From: an uncultured Prevotellaceae bacterium | GTDB lineage: Bacteria > Bacteroidota > Bacteroidia > Bacteroidales > Bacteroidaceae | Direction: 5' to 3' | DNA: 40,058 nt | NCBI GenBank assembly: GCA_946406435.1 | Contig: CAMJKP010000027.1 | Location: forward strand, 1-40,058 | Part shown: piece by piece, positions 1 to 8,700 of the stretch | Numbering within the stretch: the first letter of the stretch is position 1 | How the letters are laid out: every line of letters begins with the position of its first letter | Position numbers and translations under genes: made by a program | The notes under the pieces: generated by a model | Told to the model about the DNA's origin: nothing | Seen by the model: the letters and a program-made list of their open reading frames with translations, nothing else | Databases searched by the model: none

Positions 1-9
1 TTAGGTGTC

Positions 10-83
10 GGGCTTTCAGCCCTCGCAGTCTTGAATTCGTCGAACTCACGTTATTGTAAGTTGACGATAGCTGAAATTTCAGC
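10..83. repeat. Palindromic repeat at window edge (two short hairpins)
   Basis: Two perfect palindromes lie here: GGGCTTTCAGCCC at 10-22 and GCTGAAATTTCAGC at 70-83. No credible ORF covers them. The segment looks like a REP-type intergenic element cut by the window boundary, and the CTTTCAG core loosely recalls the CTTCCAG-core hairpins near 13 kb. Function unknown. Confidence 0.5.
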
Positions 84-170
84 CCACATATTTCCCCATG
101 CTGTTTCCCTGATGTTTTTTACAACATTTTCTACCTACATATAACATGTTATGATATTTTCAATTTGTAT

Positions 171-511
171 AGGGGTGTCTTTAAAAATTATAGAACTATA
201 GAACCATAGAACCTAAAAATATATCATTTTAACTCATTAAATCCCTGCGTTTACATTACAAGACAATGAATGTCCCTATTGATGGCTTGGATATCCCGCC
301 ACAAAAAAACATCAATACTGTAAGAGACACATTATTGAACCTCTGAAAATTTAAGGAAAAATCGGTATAATGGAAAATGTTGAACCATTATCATTTTGAA
401 GAAATTTCTATAAACAACATTTAAATTGCTATATATCAACACTTTGCATTGCCTGTTTACTTTTCAAATGGTTCTATGGTTCTATAGTTCTATATTTTTT
501 ACACACACCCT
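171..511. repeat. Intergenic element with long inverted arms (TATAGAACC type)
   Basis: The left arm (171-213) begins with the box AGGGGTGTCT followed by tandem 8-mers of the kind TATAGAAC/CATAGAACC. The right arm (470-511) is its reverse complement and ends ACACACCCT. The 256-bp centre is AT-rich and non-coding; its sequence near 432-448 (CTATATATCAAC) resembles the core of the 19.4-20.0 kb array. It looks like a non-autonomous, MITE-like or structured element. No transposase is present. Confidence 0.75.
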
Positions 512-532
512 ACAAAACTCGTTTTTAGAGCC

Positions 533-572
533 ATAATATATAATATATATAATTATATATATTATATATTAT
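533..572. repeat. Perfect 40-nt AT-only palindrome
   Basis: Two 20-nt arms (533-552 and 553-572) are exact reverse complements with no spacer, made only of A and T. It sits between the right arm of one element (ending 511) and the left arm of a second copy (starting 593). An AT palindrome occupies the same relative place between the two units near 19.66 kb. A cruciform could extrude here. Confidence 0.85.
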
Positions 573-592
573 GAATTGGAAGTCCGAAAAAT

Positions 593-636
593 AGGGGGTG
601 TCTCTAAAAATTATAGAACTATAGAACCATAGAACC
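593..636 (+). repeat. Solo left arm of the TATAGAACC-type element
   Basis: It repeats the left arm at 171-213 (box AGGGGGTGTCT, then TATAGAAC units) almost exactly, but no right arm follows. It is a partial copy or a remnant of a tandem array. Confidence 0.75.
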
Positions 637-700
637 AAAAACAGGGGGAGAGAGATTGAATATCTCCGAGTATGAGTCAAATTTAGAAGGTATTCTCACC

Positions 701-770
701 TCCGTTCCAAGTCCGTTTCAGGTCCGTTCCAAGTCCGTTCCAAAGAATGGGAGTTACTTGGGACTTACTT
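701..770 (+). repeat. 11-bp tandem array upstream of the receptor promoter
   Basis: Four contiguous 11-mers of the type TCCGTTCCAAG fill 701-744. After a 4-bp gap, two 11-mers (GGGAGTTACTT and GGGACTTACTT, 749-770) run in the opposite sense. The array lies about 100 bp upstream of the predicted -7 box at 868. Arrays with the same period occur at 20104-20147, 35207-35239 and 39981-40024. One turn per unit would place sites on one face of the helix, so operator function is possible but unproven. Confidence 0.7.
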
Positions 771-867
771 AGAAACTGCGAGGGTATTGAACTTTTTCAT
801 ATCCTCATTTATGAGGAAAAAAGGCATTATTCTATAGGAATTTTACATAAATGTGGCGAATTTTTTG

Positions 868-876
868 TAACTTTGC
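868..876 (+). promoter_or_regulatory. Bacteroidetes-type -7 promoter box for the TonB receptor
   Basis: TAACTTTGC matches the Bacteroidetes -7 consensus TAnnTTTG. It is followed by ACTCGCAAATCA, which closely matches the sequence after the box at 20050. No other promoter-like box was seen before the gene at 1051, so the leader would be about 170 nt and contains a tandem duplication. Confidence 0.6.
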
Positions 877-878
877 AC

Positions 879-1017
879 TCGCAAATCAGAGACGTGCGCC
901 AGCCTTTAGGACTGACATGCACTATTTGCTTCGTGCGAGGTGCTTTACACGTTGCAATCGCAAATCAGAGACGTGCGCAAGCCTTTAGGGCTGACATGCA
1001 CTATTTGCTTCGTGCGA
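879..1017 (+). repeat. Tandem 60-bp duplication in the receptor leader
   Basis: Two 60-bp copies (879-938 and 958-1017, offset 79 bp) differ at two or three positions. In the second copy AGCCTTTAGGGCT can form a small hairpin, and an AACCTAAAGGTT hairpin follows the second copy just before the gene. It may be a transcribed regulatory leader; it does not match a riboswitch known to me. Confidence 0.7.
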
Positions 1018-1050
1018 ACCTAAAGGTTTGTCATTCGCAAATTAGAAAAA

Positions 1051-3501
1051 ATGTCACAAATATTATTAGCATCGCTGCTTTGCGCAGCGTTGAATATTCA
1101 GGAGAATAACACCACAGATACACTAAAGCAAGTTGACCTGAAGGAACTGGAAGTCGTTTCATCCTTCAAGGAGAACGGTTTGCTTCGACAACAGGCTTCA
1201 TCTGTATCGCTTATCAGTCAAAAAGCGATGGAGGCTAACCATATCACATCGCTAAAGGGAGTTAGCGGACTGGTGCCTAATCTGTTCATTCCAGATTATG
1301 GAAGTCGCCTGACGAGCGCTGTGTATATAAGAGGCATAGGCAGTAGAATAAACACCCCTGCCATCGGACTTTATGTGGATGATATTCCATACGTGGATAA
1401 ATCGGCTTTCGATTTCAACTTCTATGACATAGAGCGCATGGATGTGCTTCGCGGTCCACAGGGTACTCTCTACGGAAGGAATACGATGGGCGGATTGGTG
1501 CGCATCTACACCAAGAACCCGATGAACTACGAGGGCACAGACCTGCGCTTAGGTGCCAGTAGCGGTGACGGCCGCCTTTCTGCCTCTGTAACCCACTATC
1601 ACAGGATTTGTGACGATTTTGCATTCTCTGCAGGTGGCTATTTCGAGAAGGCTAACGGTTTCTTCCGCAATAGTCTGACAGGCAAAAAGGTTGACGGAGT
1701 GACTTCTGGAGGTGGAAGGATAAGGAGCATCTATACTCCTACGGAACGCCTCACCTTTGATGTGAACATCAATTACGACTACTCTGACGAAGGGGCTTAT
1801 CCTTATTATTATACAGGTTCTACCACAGGCGATGAGCACTATGGCAGTCAGATTGGGATAATAAGCAACAATAGGGAGAGCAGCTATCGTCGCGGACTTC
1901 TGAATGCGGGTGTGAATATCTGCTACAAAGCCGACAAATGGCAGTTGAACGCTATTACAGGCTATCAGAACATCAACGACCGTATGTTCATGGATCAGGA
2001 TTTTCTTCCTGATGACATCTACACTCTGGAGCAGAAACAGCGTATCAACACCCTGACAGAGGAGATAACGATAAAGAACCTTGGCAAAAGCAAGTGGAAG
2101 AGGGTTACAGGCATTAATCTGATGCGCCAATGGTTGCATACAGAGGCTCCCGTAACATTCTACGAGGACGGATTGAGATGGTTGGAAGGAAATATCAATA
2201 CCGTTCTGCCTGACATGAACAGGATTGCCATGCTGAAGATGATGGGGTTCACGGGTATGTCGCTGAATTTCCGTGGCGACAGACTTCCGATAAATGGTAC
2301 CTACGAGACTCCGACAACAGGCTTGGCATTGTTTCATCAGTCTTCGGTAGAGCTTGGTAATAACCTTACGGCTTCTCTTGGAGTACGTTTCGACTACGAG
2401 CATCAGAGCATGGACTATGCTTCTCCGGCAGATGTGCTTTACGGCTTTGCTATGCCAAACAGCAACAACGAGAAAATGGCGGTTGATCTTCAGAATCTGG
2501 AATCGCACATAGGCTATTACGGAAGTCTCAAAAACAACAATTTCAGAGTCCTTCCGAAAATATCCCTGAAGTATGACTTCAACGCCAGTTCCAATATCTA
2601 CACATCATTTGGCATGGGACAGCGTTCAGGAGGCTACAACCTTCAGATGTTCAGCGACTTATTGCAAGGTGCCATGCGTGTGGATATGATGAACGGAGTG
2701 AAGGAGGGCGTTGGCAATTACCTTGACTACCTCGCAGCCACGAATCCTAATATGCCAAAGGAGATTCCAGACCCGGATGCACCCGGACAGATGGTGGCTC
2801 TGCCTCAGTTCGTGCGTAGGGTAATGGCGCAGAATATGCCTCAGTTTGAGGTGCCAACAACGGAGCAGGTGGTATATAAGCCTGAGTATTCTTGGAACTT
2901 TGAGCTCGGCACACATCTCACACTTGCAGACAAGCGCGTGATACTCGATGCTGCCGTTTTCTATAACCGCATATTCAATCAGCAGATAGCACGTTTCGCG
3001 CCTTCCGGTCTTGGAAGAATGATGGTGAATGCAGGTAAGAGTCAGAGTTGTGGCGGCGAGATGAGCATGACATGGAGACCTACCTCACAGCTTACCTTCA
3101 CAGGCAACTACGGCTTCACACACTCAGAGTTCCTTGAATATGACGACGGTAGCGGAAACGACTTTTTTGGCAACTATGTGCCATACGTTCCGATGCACAC
3201 CGTAAATGCCGATGCCGCCTATATGTGGGATATCAAGAATGATATGAGCATCACGCTCGGTATCGGGTGTAATGGTGCAGGCAGGATATACTGGACTGAG
3301 GACAATACTGCAAGTCAGGCGTTCTACAGCCAGCTAAATGCCAGGGCTACGTTCCGCACAAAGAAGCTTGGCATCACCATCTGGGGCAAGAACCTCACAG
3401 ACAGCAAGTATAACACTTTCTATTTCGTGAGCGCAAGCAGAGGCTATGAACAGCATGGCAAGCCACTCCACGTTGGAATAGATATGAATTTCAGCTTCTA
3501 A
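1051..3501 (+). CDS. TonB-dependent outer-membrane receptor
   Basis: 816 residues, in the normal range for a TonB-dependent receptor. The plug domain lies at about residues 45-160, with the recognisable RGIGSR, YVDDIP and IERMDVLRGPQGTLYGRN segments. The rest is beta-barrel sequence, ending in GIDMNFSF with a terminal aromatic residue as expected for BAM recognition. There is no N-terminal carboxypeptidase-like domain, so it is not a typical SusC-type receptor. The signal peptide is odd: a short hydrophobic run after MSQ without a basic residue. The frame is closed by TAA at 1021, so 1051 is the only ATG available. The substrate cannot be read from sequence. It is probably co-transcribed with the small secreted protein at 3590. 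Family call certain; substrate unknown. Confidence 0.93.
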   Translation: MSQILLASLLCAALNIQENNTTDTLKQVDLKELEVVSSFKENGLLRQQASSVSLISQKAMEANHITSLKGVSGLVPNLFIPDYGSRLTSAVYIRGIGSRINTPAIGLYVDDIPYVDKSAFDFNFYDIERMDVLRGPQGTLYGRNTMGGLVRIYTKNPMNYEGTDLRLGASSGDGRLSASVTHYHRICDDFAFSAGGYFEKANGFFRNSLTGKKVDGVTSGGGRIRSIYTPTERLTFDVNINYDYSDEGAYPYYYTGSTTGDEHYGSQIGIISNNRESSYRRGLLNAGVNICYKADKWQLNAITGYQNINDRMFMDQDFLPDDIYTLEQKQRINTLTEEITIKNLGKSKWKRVTGINLMRQWLHTEAPVTFYEDGLRWLEGNINTVLPDMNRIAMLKMMGFTGMSLNFRGDRLPINGTYETPTTGLALFHQSSVELGNNLTASLGVRFDYEHQSMDYASPADVLYGFAMPNSNNEKMAVDLQNLESHIGYYGSLKNNNFRVLPKISLKYDFNASSNIYTSFGMGQRSGGYNLQMFSDLLQGAMRVDMMNGVKEGVGNYLDYLAATNPNMPKEIPDPDAPGQMVALPQFVRRVMAQNMPQFEVPTTEQVVYKPEYSWNFELGTHLTLADKRVILDAAVFYNRIFNQQIARFAPSGLGRMMVNAGKSQSCGGEMSMTWRPTSQLTFTGNYGFTHSEFLEYDDGSGNDFFGNYVPYVPMHTVNADAAYMWDIKNDMSITLGIGCNGAGRIYWTEDNTASQAFYSQLNARATFRTKKLGITIWGKNLTDSKYNTFYFVSASRGYEQHGKPLHVGIDMNFSF

Positions 3502-3523
3502 AAGCCGGAGATTCCGGAAAGAC

Positions 3524-3543
3524 CGGAAAATCCAGATTTTCCG
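3524..3543. repeat. Short hairpin between receptor and calycin-like gene
   Basis: A perfect 9-bp stem, CGGAAAATC with GATTTTCCG, around a CA loop. No U-tract follows directly, so it may be an RNA-stability or attenuation element rather than a strong terminator. Confidence 0.5.
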
Positions 3544-3589
3544 AAATAAACAGAAATAACAATAACAACAAAAATAAAACAAGCAAAAA

Positions 3590-4192
3590 ATGAAAAAAAC
3601 ATTTACTCTTTTCACAATTCTCTTCGCATGCCTCACAGCAATGGCACAGCATGGCGAAATGAAGTTCGCAGGTCCTTCAAAGTTTGGCGTAGAGGCTATG
3701 GACGCATGGCAGGACAACGAGACTGACACTATCGTATTCAAGATGAACAGCGTAACAGAGGCAGACATCACACTCCCTGCACTCACCTACAATGCGATGA
3801 AGATGACAATCCCAAGCTTCACTATCCACAACCTCAAGTTCAACTATGATATGACTACCCACAATGCCTCTTTTCCTGAGCAGACATACGAGGAGACTAT
3901 CACAGTTGGTGAGGAGGAGAAGAAGATAACAGGTTCTGCTTTCACAGCAGAATACAACGCAACTGACAAGAGTTTCAAGATTACCACTAAGCTCTCTTAT
4001 GGCAAGATGCCTGTAGTTGTAACCTATACCATTGATGCCGTGTATGTTAAGGAAGCGAAAGCCGCAACTGGTATCAATTCAGTAGCTACAAGCAACGCTC
4101 AGCCTATCTATTTCGACCTTTCTGGCCGTAAGGTAGCAGAGCCAAAAGCTGGTGGTATTTATATCATAAACGGTAAGAAACTGATGAAATAA
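3590..4192 (+). CDS. Secreted calycin-like beta-barrel protein with C-terminal sorting-like tail
   Basis: 200 residues. The N-terminus MKKTFTLFTILFACLTAMAQ is a clear signal peptide, probably cleaved near AMA/Q. The middle (about 25-155) is beta-rich and resembles the calycin-like domain common in Bacteroidales exported proteins. The C-terminus (about 165-200) reads GINSVATSN, then YFDLSGRKV and GGIYIINGKKLMK, close to the type IX secretion C-terminal signals typical of Prevotella. That fits the porW- and porX-like genes a few kb downstream. It lies 88 bp after the receptor in the same direction, suggesting an operon and perhaps a surface role in capturing the receptor's ligand, which is inference. 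Family assignment is moderate. Confidence 0.75.
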   Translation: MKKTFTLFTILFACLTAMAQHGEMKFAGPSKFGVEAMDAWQDNETDTIVFKMNSVTEADITLPALTYNAMKMTIPSFTIHNLKFNYDMTTHNASFPEQTYEETITVGEEEKKITGSAFTAEYNATDKSFKITTKLSYGKMPVVVTYTIDAVYVKEAKAATGINSVATSNAQPIYFDLSGRKVAEPKAGGIYIINGKKLMK

Positions 4193-4233
4193 ATAACACA
4201 TTCTTCCATTTTACCACGAAAAAAACACAAATG

Positions 4234-4284
4234 ATTAATCGCCTTGGAAGCCTATATTGGTTATACGCTCCAAAGGCGATTAAT
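4234..4284 (+). terminator. Large hairpin downstream of the receptor operon
   Basis: Arms ATTAATCGCCTTGGAAGC and GCTCCAAAGGCGATTAAT pair over 18 positions with two mismatches around a 15-nt loop. It is placed just after the calycin-like gene, as expected for a terminator, though the following U-run is weak (TTGTGTATATAG). Confidence 0.6.
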
Positions 4285-4365
4285 TGTGTATATAGCCTGT
4301 CTCTTGATTCTCGCATTTATGAAGAACATTACAATAAACGACCAATGGGTGCGTTATATATTTAA

Positions 4366-4452
4366 TATATAACTGGTGTAAAGTATATAACTAGTGTAAA
4401 GTATATAGAGTAAAGAGTAAAGATTAAAGAGAAAAGTTAAAAGAGTAAAGAT
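4366..4452 (+). repeat. AT-rich short tandem repeats upstream of aroA
   Basis: Two 18-mers of the form TATATAACTGGTGTAAAG are followed by five or six degenerate 7-mers (AGAGTAA, AGATTAA and similar). The array ends 7 bp before the aroA start. It has the short-unit character of the inverted arms seen elsewhere but no inverted partner is present. Confidence 0.6.
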
Positions 4453-4459
4453 TCTGAAA

Positions 4460-5740
4460 ATGCAATATAAATTATATGCCCCAGAGGCTATTGACTGTGT
4501 TATAAACCTTCCAGCGTCGAAAAGCATAAGCAACCGTGCGCTCGTCATCAATGCCCTCTCTGGCAGTAAGGAGGTTCCCGAAAACCTCAGCGACTGCGAT
4601 GATACCGATGTTATGGTGGCAGCATTGCGCGATATGCCTTACGAGATAAATATCAAGGCGGCAGGTACGGCCATGCGCTTCACCTCTGCCCTACTCTCCG
4701 TTTCCGAGGGAGAGGAACACATAATAACAGGCACAGACCGCATGAAGCATCGCCCTATCGAGGTTCTTGTGAATGCATTGCGCAACCTCGGTGCTGATAT
4801 TGAATATGCAGGGGAAGAAGGTTTTCCACCTCTGAAAATTCGCGGAAAGAAGTTGGCAGGAGGTCTGCTTGAGATTCCTGGCAACGTGTCTTCGCAGTAT
4901 ATCTCAGCATTGCTGATGATAGGTCCGAGACTCACAAACGGTCTTACGCTGCACCTTACAGGCGATATCATCTCACGTCCATATATCGAAATGACAATCT
5001 GCACTATGCAGGAGTTCGGTGCTGACGTGGAATGGGCTGATCCATCAACAATACGTGTGAAGGCAGGTGGCTACAAGGAGCGGCCGTTCTTCATCGAGAA
5101 CGACTGGAGCGCATCAAGCTATTGGTATGAGATTGCGGCTCTGATGAATGTTGCCAACGCAAAACACAAAGCAGCCAAGAGCCAGATAACACTCACAGGA
5201 CTTATGGACGGTTCCCGTCAAGGTGACTCTGCCATAAGGTATATGTTCAGCGTGCTAGGCGTGAAGACATCCTTTGCAACAAGGAAGAAACTCATCCCGA
5301 CAAACGTGGCTATCAAAGCTCAGAAATGCACCATGCCACGCTTTGACTTCGACTTCATAAATCAGCCTGACCTTGCCCAGACTCTCGTGGTTTGCACCGC
5401 ACTCATGGGTATACCTTTCCGTTTCTCCGGACTTCAGACCTTGCGCATCAAGGAGACCGACCGCATAGCGGCTCTGAAGAAGGAGATGAAGAAACTGGGA
5501 TATGTGCTCAATGATTCTGAAGAGGGTGTTCTTGCATGGGACGGCACTCGTTGCGAGCCTGATGCAGAACCTGCTATCGACACTTACGAGGATCACCGCA
5601 TGGCAATGGCATTCGCTCCAGCAGCTATTCTCTTCCCTGGACTTATCATCAATAACCCAGAGGTGGTGAGCAAGAGCTATCCGAAGTTCTGGGAGGACCT
5701 TAAAGCCTCTGGCTTTAAATTGATAATTGATAATGAATAA
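4460..5740 (+). CDS. aroA: 3-phosphoshikimate 1-carboxyvinyltransferase (EPSP synthase)
   Basis: 426 residues, normal length. The enzyme joins shikimate-3-phosphate and phosphoenolpyruvate in the shikimate pathway, in the cytoplasm. Visible hallmarks are KSISNR at residues 21-26 (S3P/PEP binding), AGTAMRF at 68-74, SSQYISALL at about 144-152, LRIKETDRIAALKKE around 340, and EDHRMAMAFAP near the C-terminus (about 380). The start is the first ATG after the short-repeat tract, with no Shine-Dalgarno sequence, normal for this phylum. The porW-like gene follows after 48 bp, so transcription may continue into the type IX genes. Confidence 0.96.
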   Translation: MQYKLYAPEAIDCVINLPASKSISNRALVINALSGSKEVPENLSDCDDTDVMVAALRDMPYEINIKAAGTAMRFTSALLSVSEGEEHIITGTDRMKHRPIEVLVNALRNLGADIEYAGEEGFPPLKIRGKKLAGGLLEIPGNVSSQYISALLMIGPRLTNGLTLHLTGDIISRPYIEMTICTMQEFGADVEWADPSTIRVKAGGYKERPFFIENDWSASSYWYEIAALMNVANAKHKAAKSQITLTGLMDGSRQGDSAIRYMFSVLGVKTSFATRKKLIPTNVAIKAQKCTMPRFDFDFINQPDLAQTLVVCTALMGIPFRFSGLQTLRIKETDRIAALKKEMKKLGYVLNDSEEGVLAWDGTRCEPDAEPAIDTYEDHRMAMAFAPAAILFPGLIINNPEVVSKSYPKFWEDLKASGFKLIIDNE

Positions 5741-5788
5741 ATAATTGATAACAAGTTACAATATTCAAATCACGAGAACCCTCATATA

Positions 5789-8700
5789 TTGAGACAAATA
5801 TTCATTGACATATTAACAGGTCTTTACAGGAAAGTATTTCGCAAAAGATACTATATACTCCCCTCCCTTTATGGGAGGGGTATGGGGGTGGGTCTTTTAA
5901 TTTGCTTGCTTTTCGCCTCCTGCTCCAACAAGAAGAACACGGCGCAGTCACGTTGGTGGCAGGCATTCACAGCAAGATATAACACATACTATAACGGCAC
6001 ACTGGCATATATCGATGCCTCTTTGGAGAAAGAGAACGGCAACCAGGACAACTACACCGAAATGCTGCCTCTCTATACCGTGGGCAACAAGGCAAGTCGT
6101 GAACTTGGCAAGAGCAACTATGAGACTGCCATAGAGAAATGCCAGAAGACTATCAAACTGCATAGCATCACGGCACGTCCGGAGTGGAACAAATCACGTA
6201 AGAAGACTGAAAGGGACATAGAATGGCTTAACCGTAAGGAGTACAACCCTTTCCTTTGGCGAGCATGGATGCTCATGGGACGCTCACAGTTCTATAAGGG
6301 TGACTTCGACGAGGCTGCCTCCACTTTCGCATATATGTGCCGTCTCTACAAGACACAGCCTGCTATCTATGGCAAGGCTCGTGCATGGCTTGCAAAATGC
6401 TATATAGAGCAGGACTGGATATACGATGCGGAGGACGTAATCCGCAATATGCAGCGCGATTCCATAGACTGGCGTGCGCAGAAGGAATGGGACTACACAT
6501 ACGCCGACTACTACCTCCACATCGGCGATTTGGAGAATGCAGAGAAATACCTGCGCAAGGTGGTAAAGCACGAGATGCGCTCAAAGCAGCGTGCACGTGA
6601 ATACTACCTACTCGGACAGGTAGAGGCTGCTCTCGGACATAAGGACGAGGCATACAAGGCATTCAAGAAGGTGATAAGCCAGCATCCGCCTTACGAGGTG
6701 GAGTTCAATGCCCGAATAGCCATGACGGAGGTTCTTGCCGACGGTACTCAGGCTCGAAAGATGATAACCCGTCTGAAGCACATGGCATCCGACGAGAACA
6801 ACAAGGAATATCTTGATCAGGTGTATTATGCCATCGGTAACATCTACCTCACCCTGAAAGATACCACACAGGCAATATACGCATACGAGGCAGGCAACAA
6901 GAAGGCTACACGCTCTGGCATAGAGAAGGGTGTGCTACTTCTGCATCTTGGCGATTTATATTGGGCAAAGGAGAAATATGGTGATGCCGGACGTTGCTAT
7001 GGCGAGGCTATCGGACTCCTCGACAAGGACCGCGACGACTATGAGCAGCTTTCTGAGCGCAGTAAGATTCTTGATGAACTCACGCCATTTACCGATGCCG
7101 TGGAACTTCAGGACTCTCTCCAACTCCTTGCCAAGATGAGTGAGAAAGACCGTAACGCTGCTATCGACCGCGTTATCACCGCACTCAAGAAGAAGGAGAA
7201 GGAAGAGCGCGACAAGGAGGCAGAGGAGCAAGTGGCTGCCGCACAGGAAAAGTACGATACAGGACAGACAAGGCAGAACAACCGTACTGCGCAACAGAAC
7301 AACCGTGCTGCAGGAAAAAGGGAGGCCACATGGTATTTCTATAACCCAATAACCGTGCAGCAAGGTAAACAGGCCTTCGTCCGCACATGGGGTAAGCGCG
7401 ACAATGTGGATAACTGGCAACGTATCAATAAGTCTAACGTTGGTGACTTCGATAGTGATAATGCTCAGGAACCTGAGTACACCGAGGAACAGCGTGACTC
7501 CATAGCAGCAGCTGAAGAGAAGGCGGAGAAAGAGAAGGCACGTCTTGACACGGCAGCCAACGACCCACATAAGCGTGAGTATTACCTTGCGCAGATTCCG
7601 TTCACAAAGGAACAGCTTGCCGAGAGTAATGCCCAGATTGAGGACGGTCTGTTCCATTCTGGCATCATCTTCAAGGATAAGCTCGAGAACCTCGGCCTGT
7701 CCGAGAAAGCATTCATGCGTCTGCTACGCGACTTCCCCAACACCGAGACAAAGGACGAGGTTTACTATCACCTCTACCTGCTCTACTCCCGCAAGGGCGA
7801 TAGTCTCAAGGCACAGGCATACCTTAACAGGATGAAGAACGAGTGTGCGGACTCCAAGTGGACCGCCATTCTCACAGACCCGTATTTCGAGGACAATGCG
7901 AAGTATGGCACTCATCTTGAGGATTCCCTCTATGCAGCCACATACGACGCTTTCCAGCACGACCGTTTCGAGGAGGTGAAGAACAACACCGCCATTTCCG
8001 ACAAGCGTTTCCCTATGGGCGACAACAGGGATAAGTTCCTGTTCATCTCCGGACTTAGCCAGCTCAACGAGGGCGATGCCGACGGCTGTCTTGCCCGACT
8101 TGACACCCTCGTGAAGGCATATCCGCAGAGTAAGGTCAGCGAACTTGCAGGTATGATTATCAACGGAGTTCGACAGGGCCGCACCCTTATGGGCGGTAAC
8201 TTCAGCATGAGCGATGTATGGAACCGCCGTACAGCCGTGATGTCGGATAAGGACACCACGAATGCCAAGGGATTCTCAGATGAGCGCAACACGGAGTTCA
8301 CCTTCATGTTCGTGTATAACCCTGATTCCATAAGCGAGAACAAGTTGCTGTTCCAGTTGGCAAGGTTCAACTTCACCAACTTCGTAGTGCGCAACTTCAA
8401 CATAGAGATTGCAGATGCCGCAGGACTCCATCACATGATGGTGACAGGCTTCCGCTCTTTCGACGAGGCTCGTCAGTATGCCCGTGTACTGTATAAGAAC
8501 GACGGCATGATGAATGCGGCAAAGGGTAGCCGTTCCGTTGTGATAAGCAACGAGAACCTACCAATGCTCGGCACGCAGTATAGCTACAACGACTACGATG
8601 CCTTCTATACGGAGCACTTCCAGCCTCTCAAGGCCGACAATCCTTATATGCTCTACGAGCCTGACTACGACGAGAAGGAGATAGAGAAGGACCTGAACAG

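Noticed and set aside
701..770. CRISPR array
   Set aside because: The units are 11 bp, contiguous and without spacers; no cas gene is present.
879..1017. Known riboswitch (cobalamin or similar) in front of the TonB receptor
   Set aside because: The conserved box expected for a cobalamin riboswitch is not visible and the region is instead a simple 60-bp duplication.
747..1109. Open frame of 120 codons upstream of the receptor
   Set aside because: It spans the promoter and the 60-bp tandem duplication, overlaps the receptor start, and its translation is just the repeated leader. No domain is seen.
1549..2508. 319-codon frame antisense to the TonB receptor
   Set aside because: It lies wholly within a well-supported gene; the Cys/His/Arg-rich product has no recognisable domain and is a typical shadow frame.
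6956..7657. 233-codon antisense frame in porW
   Set aside because: Leu/Cys-rich shadow of the acidic coding strand; no start context or domain.
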